From contig NC_079876.1 of the NCBI RefSeq assembly GCF_029227915.1, positions 28,059,828-28,123,827 on the forward strand: a DNA stretch of 64,000 bases. The letters are read 5' to 3'. The notes under the pieces are model-generated. The model was given only the letters and a program-made list of their open reading frames with translations, was not told where the DNA came from and made no database searches. This document shows, in pieces, positions 56,002 to 64,000 of this stretch (position 1 is the stretch's first letter; each line of letters opens with the position of its first letter). A program made the translations under genes and the position numbers. Source of the DNA: Hydractinia symbiolongicarpus (Eukaryota > Cnidaria > Hydrozoa > Anthoathecata > Hydractiniidae).

Positions 56002-56175
56002 GCACCCATTCACGAAACAAGTTGGTGCAACAGCTGAACAGTTACACCTTAAATTGATTATTCCCTTAGATTTTATTTCATTTATCATCCATAATAAGCA
56101 ATCAAAAGTTTTACTTCTGATTTTAACAACAGTAACTGTTCAGCTGTTGCACCAACTTGTTTTGTGAATGGGTGC
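56002..56175. repeat. 43-bp inverted repeat (fold-back)
   Basis: GCACCCATTCACGAAACAAG onward (56002-56044) is mirrored at 56133-56175 with one mismatch, spacer 88 bp. The inserted arm at 56133-56175 is bracketed by direct copies of AAAGTTTTACTTCTGATTTT, so the helicase sequence is duplicated around it. It marks the outer end of the left RecQ arm. Confidence 0.85.
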
Positions 56176-57150
56176 AAAGTTTTACTTCTGATTTTAACAA
56201 CAGTAAGTCGTATATTAGGGCAATCAACTAAAGCACATACCACCTTGGTGTTTGCTGATAAATTTACAGATTCTTTAATCAAGCTGGAGATATCAGTATT
56301 TGCAGTTGCAGTAACAGCAAGAACACGAAGATTCTCTCTACATATGATCTTAGTTCCTTTAATCTTGAGAATGCTTCACGAAAGGGCTTTTAAGAAAAGG
56401 GATTAATACTTAAAGAACCCCTGAAAAATAATTTTCTAACACTTACATATAAAAGTACTTAAAATATTGTGAGTACTTATATTATTATATTAATAAAATG
56501 ACCCGGCTGAAAGAAAGTGGAGTGCTCACTTTCGTTACGCAAATGTTAAAAATTGAACGTTTTCTTGGGCCTAGCGACATGTGTCATAGCCAGACAAAAA
56601 AGTGGTCCAGACAGGATTTGCACCTGCATATTCGAGTTTTCAATATGTGTATATATCTAACAGAATACCAACTAAAAGCTGGATCATGAACTGAAAAAGG
56701 CAGCTTCAGTGGACTTAATGTTTAAACAATTATAGCTATGCTTAATTACAAAATGCAATATAGAATGTGTGCACATGAAACAGGACATGTGTGTCTGTGC
56801 AAGTAACTGGACATAACCAGGAGCCCCCATGACTATCTAAACTAAAAGTAAATAAAACATCCATGTGACTTTGTGAACGTCATCCACAACAAGGCAAACA
56901 GCATTTTTATGAAAATATTTAGAGCTCAGTACATCAGTCCATTTTTTGTTATTAATCCATAATTCAGGAGATCCAAATACTACATTGTACTGTCCAGATA
57001 AAACCTTTACGGTGTCTACATCACAGCCAATACGGACTGCACATAATTTTAATTCTTCGATTGAATTTCCTTGCTTTACTTGGTCATCCATTAATGCCAC
57101 TAGTGGAGAAATAACATTAACCGATATTTTTTTCTGAACTTTTTCACAAT
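56055..57150 (-). pseudogene. RecQ-like helicase, inverted duplicate arm
   Basis: Reverse-complement copy of 59110-60140. It encodes ISPLVALMDDQVKQ (motif Ia region), GSPELWINNKKWTDVL, AVCLVVDDVHKVTW (Walker B, usually DEVH), an intron-like gap, a motif III region, and VNLSANTKVVCALVDCPNIR. It stops within domain 1 and has no motifs IV-VI. High similarity to the right arm implies a recent inverted duplication across a ~2-kb spacer. Confidence 0.75.
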
Positions 57151-58930
57151 TTAATAAGACAATTGAAAATGAACTAAAATGGTCCCAATTTTCTCAGCAT
57201 CAGGGTAATTTCGTTTAGATATTATTTTTAGGTGACTTAGAACACTGGATTGTAATTAGCCGCAACGATTTTGATGAGATGAAAGTTTAAGATTTTTTAC
57301 GTTCTTTGGGGTACGGCATATCCCCAAGTTATTCTTAAATCAGCATGCCAAACAGCATTTAGCGAATCACCAACTTGGAAAATAACCATGATGTCAGTGC
57401 AACAACAAAACAACGTAGTCAACTATGGTGTATTTTCATTACTTCTGCCGTCGATTTCGCGCATGGATTAAAACCAGAAGCTGGCAAGTACAAAGTGTCA
57501 AAAATGCACAATGATTTGCTAACGTGTTTTCAATTGGAAGAATCTTCTCCATTGAGTAGAGATGGGCAGAGCTAAGGTTTTAAATATAAAGATATTTTGT
57601 GTTTGTTGACAAATGTACGACAAAAATGAGAAACAATTTCATCACTCAATGTGCCAACTGTGACAAAATGGTTCCAGGATAAATGTGTGCATATTCCTAA
57701 AAAAGTATTTTTAAGGAAGCAGTATGGTAAATTACACCTCTTCTGTATAAAGCATTTTTTCAACTTTCCTTTTAAAAAAGCATTATAAAAGTATATATGT
57801 ACTTGTTAACAAAAGTTTGTTCTACAATATTATGAAAAAAAATTGAAATGTTGTTACAGAAAAAAAATATAGTGGAAAGTCTTAAAAAGTGGGTGTGGCC
57901 AACTGTGAAGGGCTTAGTCTCAAAAGTATACCAGTTTACAGAAAAAAAGTATGTCCACATCTTTAACATACTCTGAATTTAAATCGCGTGTTTCATTTTT
58001 TTCTCAACTTTATTCGTTTTGAAAATATGCTGTAAAACATCTATAAGATCCCAAAATTAACACTCATTTTTTTTTTCTTTTAATCACTCTTGCATTTAAA
58101 TTAGCTGACCAAAAATTAAAATGAGACACGCGGGTAGAGATCAAACACTCGTGAAGCCGAAATCGAAAGTTTCAGGACGTCATCTAATGTATTTTTGAGA
58201 CAGATCCCTTTTAAGAAGAGTTGGCAACCGAAAAAGCAAAAAAAGGCCGGGAAATTCGCCCACAATAACGCATTTTGTGAGGGGGGTCATATATGACCCC
58301 CCTGGCCGCCAAAGAGTTAAGTTTTCCCTGACTTTCTTATTACAAAATGTCATCGAGAAAAAGAATGGAAAAAAGAGCTGATTAAGAAAAAAAATTACAT
58401 CAAAGACATTCAACTGAATTTAAAAAAATATTTAGCTTCCTTAGATAATGCGGTGATGTGTTACTCCCGACCCCAAGCTAAATTTGGACACTCTAACGGG
58501 TTCCCTGCACTTTGGGAAAAAGTTCTTGCCCTTATACTATCACCGCGCCGCCTTATCTGGAAAATGGAATTTCTAGAAATCTAAAAGGGATTTTTTGTCT
58601 GATTTTCAAGTCTTTTTCTGGTTAAGATTATTTTCAAGAATTCCAAAAAGCATGTCAGAGAACACAAATTAAAATTCTCCACATTGACTCTCCAAAGAAT
58701 TGGAACACTGTATCTCATCGGGTTAATTGAAAACTTAAATTAAGAAAATCTAAGGTAGGAAAAGTAACGCTGGGTCTCAAACGATTTTTCTGCGGCCAAA
58801 TTCTGGCCGCGCTTTTTGATTGGCTAATTCTATTGTTCTTTGCTCACGTGATTATTGTCGGGGAAAGCCCTTTTCATCCCGAATATTACGATGTGGCCAG
58901 GCTTGGTAAACAACTCAGACATAAATTAAA
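57151..58930. other. Spacer between the RecQ arms
   Basis: No convincing gene. It holds a possible piggyBac-type end at 58280-58320 (listed separately), AT-rich DNA, and short open frames without recognisable motifs. Confidence 0.45.
58280..58320 (-). repeat. 24-bp palindrome next to TTAA, piggyBac-like end
   Basis: AGGGGGGTCATA/TATGACCCCCCT is a perfect palindrome (58280-58303), followed by GGCCGCCAAAGAG and TTAA (58317-58320). Read on the minus strand it is TTAA, CTCTTTGGCGGCC, palindrome, which resembles ends of piggyBac-like elements with TTAA targets. The other end was not found. Confidence 0.45.
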
Positions 58931-60930
58931 TTGGCCTCCGAAGCGATTAGCATTGGCGGCGAAGAAGACCTGAGGTTTTTATGTAATGCAATTTTACACA
59001 GAGTTGATGACACTATGAAGGCCCTTTACCACACTTTCTTGGGGGCAGATACCTTGTGTCTTTTACTTACAAGCTCAGGAAAAGTTTAATTTTTCAGCTG
59101 ATTCCTGAAGTTTGGAGAAAAAGCTCAGAAAAATGACGAAAACCCAATTGTTGTTGTTATTTCTCCACTAGTGGCATTAATGGATGACCAAGTAAAGCAA
59201 GCAAGTTCAATGGAAGAATTAAAATTATGTGCAGTCCGTATTGGCTGTGATGTAGACACCGTAAAAGTTTTATCTGGACACTACAATGTAGTATTTGGAT
59301 CTCCTGAATTATGGATTAATAACAAAAAATGGACTGATGTACTGAGCTCTAAATATTTTCATAAAAATGCTGTTTGCCTTGTTGTGGATGACGTTCACAA
59401 AGTCACATGGATGTTTTATTTACTTTTAGTTTAGATAGTCATGGGGGCTCCTGGTTATGTCCAGTTACTTGCACAGACACACATGTCCTATTTCATGTGC
59501 ACACATTCTACATTGCATTTTGTAATCAAGCATAGCTATAATTGTTTAAACATTAAGTCCACTGAAGCTGCCTTTTTCAGTTCATGATCCAGCTTTTAGT
59601 TGATATTCTGTTAGATATATATACATATTGAAAACTTGAATATGCAGGTGCAAATCCTGTCTGGATCAATTTTTTGTCTGGCTATGACACATGTAGCTAG
59701 GCCCAAGAAAACGTTCAATTTTTAACATTTGCGTAACAAAAGTGAGCACTCCACTTTCTTTTAGCCGGGTCATTTTATTTATATAATAATATAAGTACTC
59801 ACAATATTTTAAGTACTTTTATATGTAAGTGTTAGAAAATTATTTTTCAGGGGTTCTTCAAGTAATAATCATAGCAAGCCTTTTCGTGGACATTCTCAAG
59901 ACTAAAGGAACTAAGATCCATATGTAGAGAGAATCTTCGTCTTCTTGCTCTTACTGCAACTGCAAATACTGATATCTCCAGCTTGATTAAAGAATCTGTA
60001 AATTTATCAGCAAACACCAAGGTGGTATGCGCTTCAGTTGATCGCCCTAGTATACGACTTACTGTTGTTAAAATCAGAAGTAAAACTTGATTGCTTATTA
60101 TGGATGATAAATGAAATAAAAGCTAAGGAAATAACCTGCCCAAAAATAATAATATACTGTCGTACTATCACCCTTGTTGGTTGGATGTTTGACAAGCTTT
60201 CAATTAACCTTGGAAAATATGCATACATAAATCAAGATTCAAAAAAATCCTGCGAAGCGTTTGATTGGTATTTTCCATTCAGAAAGCAGTAAAAATCGAA
60301 AAGAAAAAGTTATGTCATCTTTGACGGAAACAGGACTTATTAGAGTTGTTGTTGCCACCAGCTCACTGGGTTGCGGTATTAACTGCAAAGATGTTGAGTA
60401 TGTTGTGCATTTTGGGTCAAGTTTTGGTTTAGCAGACTACTGTCAACAATTTGGTAGAGCAGAAAGAGGGAGTGCACAACAAGCTCATGCCATTTTATAT
60501 CATTATCCGCAAGTTAGTAAGAAAGTGATTAAGGAAGATATTATTTCATATATCCGTACTGCTGATAGGAGATGTTTACGTGTCTCATTATAATCACAAT
60601 TTTCTAATAATAGCAGCAAAATATTACCTATTCTTCCCAAGCATAACTGTTACTGCTTTTGTTCAAAGAGCTGTACATGTGAATGTTGTCCAAGTACCAA
60701 TACCTAATTTTAGCCGTATTGTATCACAAGCAGGTAAGGATTTCTTGTTTCAACTGTTAGAAGGATATCGAACTGGGTTGTATGTTTCACAAAACCATTT
60801 GTTTGCACCTGTGTCAAGTGTTTGTGGAATTGACAGCAAGATTGCTTCAGAAATAATTGAAAATGCACCATTTATTTCATGTTTGGATGACATATATAAC
60901 AGAAGTAGTATTGTTGATTACAATACAGCT

Positions 60931-63558
60931 ATTTATTTATTTATTTATTTTATTTATTTAACGAATGTTTATACAGGATTTGCATGTCAGTATATAAAAC
61001 ACTGTTATAAATATGCGTCCTGAAAATAAAATGTTAAAAATATTAATATTCATTTAAAATGGTTATATACAATAGATAAAAAGTAAATATGTAATGTGAA
61101 GATTATGTATATTTGTACGGAATAAAATGAGAGACAAAAAGAGAGAAAGACTATATCGAGAAAAACAGGGAAACAAACTAAGAAACTGTCACAAAACGGT
61201 GCACTATATAGAGTCCTCAGTTGAAAAAGAATGTTAACACAAAACTCAAAAAGATTGTGTCAAAAGCTAAACCAGGCTGTATGGAAAACACACTCACAAA
61301 TACACTTATCAAACAAAATGTGCTTGACACAAAGCTTTAAATTCCTCAAAAATTTCACATTGCCTAATTCCAATGGGTAAAGAGTTGAATAAACTCACAC
61401 CCATTGAAAAGAAGCTTCCCTTTGCAAATTCTAATTTCACTTTAGGTATAAATAAAAGAAAACCGTTGTTTCTTGTTGTTCTTTGATGACGCTTCACAGT
61501 GAAGTAGTCTTGAAAGTTATCACAGACATTACCATCCAAACATTTTTTAACAAACAGCACAGCTCGTTTTTCAATTTCTTTTCTGATCTCAGGAACATTT
61601 TGTTGAGTCAGAATTCTAGCACGATTGTCAATGGATTCGAGTCTCTTTATTTGAGTATCACTGAATTTGAGCTGAACGTTACTGCAATAGGATAATCCTG
61701 GTAAAATAATAGCTGTGTAGATCTTTCTAACAGCATCCGCAGTAAGACCCATTTTGAGTGAACTTAACAAACGTAGCTTGTTCGAAGCTCTTTTGTAAAT
61801 CGTGTTGAAGTTTTCGTTCATGTTCAAAGATGGATCCAAAACAGTACCAAGATACTTATAATGTGTAGTTGAAGATATTGGAACGTCATTGTAATATAAA
61901 TTCATTTGTCGTGAATACACCGAGAGTCGTTTTTGAGTTCCAAATACCATTGACTCGGTCTTTCCTTTTCTGAGATTTATTACTAATTCGTTATCTTTGA
62001 GATATTCGGCTATCTTCTCGACATCGTAATTGAACTTGTCTTCGATGTCTTGTAACCGTTTGCTCGCAAAATATAACACCGTGTCATCTGCAAACTCTAT
62101 GACTTCAGAATATTTAACGCACTCTTCAAAGTCATTGAAATAAAGTAAAAACAAGATAGGTCCTAAGATGGATCCTTGTGGTACACCACAGACAATACTT
62201 TTCTCTTCGGATGCTACGTTGTTTACTACGCAATACTGCTTTCTATTGAAGAGGTAGTCTGAGAACCAATTCAAAGCAATTCCTTTAATACCATAAGAAC
62301 ATAATTTTGACAGTAATAATCCATGACTAAGAGTGTCAAATGCTTTTGACAAGTCAACAAAAATTGCACCAACTAGATTGCCACTGTCTACTTCTTTCCT
62401 GATGTTGTCCGTTAATAACGTAGTCGCCATCTCCGTTGATCGTTTTCGACGGTACCCAAATTGATTTCGAGAAAGTAAGTTATTTGATTCTAGATAATCA
62501 ATTAATTGGTGATGAACAGCACGTTCTAGAATCTTGGAAACTATAGGAAGAACTGAGATAGGTCGATAGTTTGTTTCTTCAGATGAATTTCCTCCCTTAA
62601 AAAGTGGCGTAACTTTTGCGATTTTCCAGTCCGACGGTATTGTACTGGTACGCAGCGACAGGTTTATAATGAATGCTAATGGTTGAGAAAGGAGTGTAGC
62701 AGCATCTTTCAAAACACCCGGTGGTATGTCATCTGCACCGGTGGCTTTCTTTCTCTTCAAAGATTTTAATTCTTTTTCGACAAACACTTTCGTGACGTAA
62801 TGAAAATGAAAGAGTTTATCAGTCCTGGCCGAAATTATTGGAGTATATCTCCATATAAGGTTTCGTAATGGAAAAGCGACGTCCTTCAATTTTCTAGCGC
62901 AATCTGAAAAGTATCGACAAAATTTGTTAGCGTAAAGAAGTTTCTCAGCTGCATCCGGCTGATCACTATTTGTTGGAGATGATGACTTTCCTGCAGGAAA
63001 TATGCTTTTGATTGTTTTGCAAAACTTACGAGGATTATGCCGGTTTTCCACTAACAAGTTTTTCTGATAACCATTTCTTGCAACTCGAATTTTGTTGTTA
63101 CAAAGATTTTTTAATTGTCTGTACAAACATTAATCTGACGCTTTCTTCGTTTTTCGTGCCTTTCTCAAGAGTTTATCTCGATTGTTCATATGTTTCTTAA
63201 TTTCAGCACTCAACCACGGACAGGAACGTCCTTTTACCATTTTGGTTATAACGGGAGCGTGCTTGTCGATTATAGCATGTACTGTTGTTTTAAAATATTC
63301 CCAGGAACTTTCCACGGAACTCATTTCATACATAGGTTGCCAATCATGATTATTTATGTCTGTGTTCAATTTTTCAGGGTCATATTTGTTGTAATTTCGA
63401 CATCGTGTGGTGCGCGATTTAAACTTTTGATGGTTAACTTTTCTTACGCAACCAATACAATCGTGATCACTCAGACTCAGAGGTAGAACGTCCGTGTGGG
63501 AGATCGTCGAACTTTTGTTAGTAAATATCACATCAATTAATGTTTCAGTGTCTTGCGT
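60931..63558 (-). mobile_element. CR1-like LINE, 5'-truncated, inside the RecQ gene
   Basis: Its 3' end carries an (AAAT)n tail, seen on the plus strand as ATTTATTT at 60931-60962. Its 5' end lies near 63558, within the endonuclease region. Helicase coding sequence stops at the tail and resumes at 63560, so the insertion limits are narrow. A target duplication is not obvious. Confidence 0.8.
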
Positions 63559-63609
63559 AAAGAAGTGTTGTATATTATTGGTGAAGTTTTTGGTGATATT
63601 GATGATCAT
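61309..63609 (-). pseudogene. CR1-like LINE ORF2: endonuclease C-terminus and reverse transcriptase
   Basis: The LINE frame enters near 63555 with endonuclease end motifs TLIDVIFTNKSS and LSLSDHDCIGC (the usual SDH) and linker SCPWLSAEIKKHM. One TAA at 63130-63132 interrupts it. From 63129 it is open for over 600 residues: TNYRPISVLPIVSKILERAV, RNQFGYRRKRSTE, IFVDLSKAFDTLSHGLL, CGVPQGSILGPILFLLYFND, IEFADDTVLYF (catalytic), HYKYLGTVLD, and a C-terminal region ending KALCQAHFV. All RT blocks are present and undamaged. Bases 63559-63609 of this open frame are antisense host helicase. Lacks RNase H, as in CR1. Confidence 0.88.
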
Positions 63610-63769
63610 GATAAATTAGATTGCGCTGCAGCAAGTGAAATAGCACCTTGTCTGCAAGCTGTTGAACTGGTAGGCCATAACAACCTTGCCTTACATGATT
63701 CAATACTAAGCATAGATGGCGAAATTAGTGCAGATGATTTTTCAGATAGTGAACCATTGTGTTAAAAAA

Positions 63770-64000
63770 AAATTTTAGAGTTTATTTACAAATTTATATA
63801 AATGATAAATGTGTAAACATTCGTAAAATCTTTATATTTATACTTTTACTAACGCATGTAAATGTTTAAGTACCATATGTTCACAACTATTTACTATTAA
63901 CATTATATATAAGTTATATCGATAGCATACTGTCTCTATATAAAGTCTAAAATTCAATTTTCTTTTGCAGATTCCAGTTAGCAAAGTCTGCTATTTTTAA
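63770..64000. other. AT-rich DNA after the RecQ gene
   Basis: No gene seen; possible 3' UTR of the helicase copy. Confidence 0.4.

Larger units (their letters stand above)
58932..63765 (+). pseudogene. RecQ-like DNA helicase gene, split by a LINE
   Basis: Pieces in order: GEEDLRFLCNAILH and DTLCLLLTSSGK (Walker A, weakened), SLIFQLIPEVW, VISPLVALMDDQVKQ, LVVDDVHKVTW, a likely intron with TTTTTCAG acceptor near 59859, then LKELRSICRENLRLLALTAT (motif III), PKIIIYCRTITLVGWMF (IV), VVVATSSLGCGIN (V), QQFGRAERGS (VI; usual GRAGR altered), a Cys-rich CYCFCSKSCTCECC cluster (60645-60700), and IDSKIASEIIENAPFISCL. At about 60930 a LINE intervenes. The C-terminus VLYIIGEVFGDIDDHD resumes at 63560 and ends at 63763. 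Several frameshifts. A multicopy family of uncertain role: host gene amplification or a mobile-element passenger. Confidence 0.75.

Overview
This is an AT-rich eukaryotic window. Coding signals are interrupted by short introns with GT/AG junctions, and almost everything recognisable is mobile DNA. There are no bacterial-type operons, Shine-Dalgarno signals, rRNA or CRISPR arrays. The repertoire (hAT with DUF4371/TTF domains, Tigger/pogo, P-element, MULE-SWIM, CR1/L2 LINEs, an R2-like LINE, a multicopy RecQ-like helicase, a DZIP3-like HEPN protein) suggests an invertebrate metazoan. A cnidarian, perhaps a hydrozoan, is my best guess, but the species is inference only.

Layout. 1-3.3 kb: non-coding, with TGACGTCA palindromes and dispersed hairpin repeats. 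3.3-9.5 kb: two decayed head-to-tail units, each a HIRAN-like gene diverging from a Tigger/pogo DDE transposase. 9.7-13.2 kb: P-element transposase remnants caught in a 1.27-kb tandem duplication with a 21-bp satellite, capped by MITE-like hairpins. 13.3-14.3 kb: a broken RPA-like OB-fold gene. 15.4-18.7 kb: a decayed MULE with a SWIM finger. 19.7-21.4 kb: a Tigger-type MITE and a fourth HIRAN-like fragment beside a transposase fragment. 22.7-30.05 kb: a hAT element interrupted by a complete 3,477-bp element (25070-28546) with 41-bp perfect TIRs, a TA target duplication, an intact spliced transposase gene and an intact divergent HIRAN-like gene. 29.6 kb: a hammerhead ribozyme. 30.9-35.2 kb: a two-ORF LINE. 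36.2-41.2 kb: a nearly intact hAT. 41.6-45.5 kb: an R2-like LINE whose C-terminal region is a ubiquitin-specific protease domain. 46.1-49.3 kb: a third hAT. 50.4-52.3 kb: a Tigger element lacking its DDE core. 53.3-54.1 kb: a DZIP3-like HEPN gene. 56-63.8 kb: a RecQ-like helicase locus with a large inverted duplication and a CR1-like LINE inserted in its last coding part.

The strongest candidate for an undescribed system is the two-gene transposon: a Tigger/pogo-type DDE transposase paired divergently with a HIRAN-like protein. It is seen three times as a divergent pair, with a fourth fragment pair. In each of the three pairs one partner, sometimes the transposase and sometimes the HIRAN protein, ends in a PCNA-interacting (PIP-box) motif. 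The intact copy also carries tandem E2F-like sequences near its ends. Together these suggest a transposon that targets replicating DNA. That function is inference; the gene pairing, motifs, TIRs and target duplication are read directly from the sequence.
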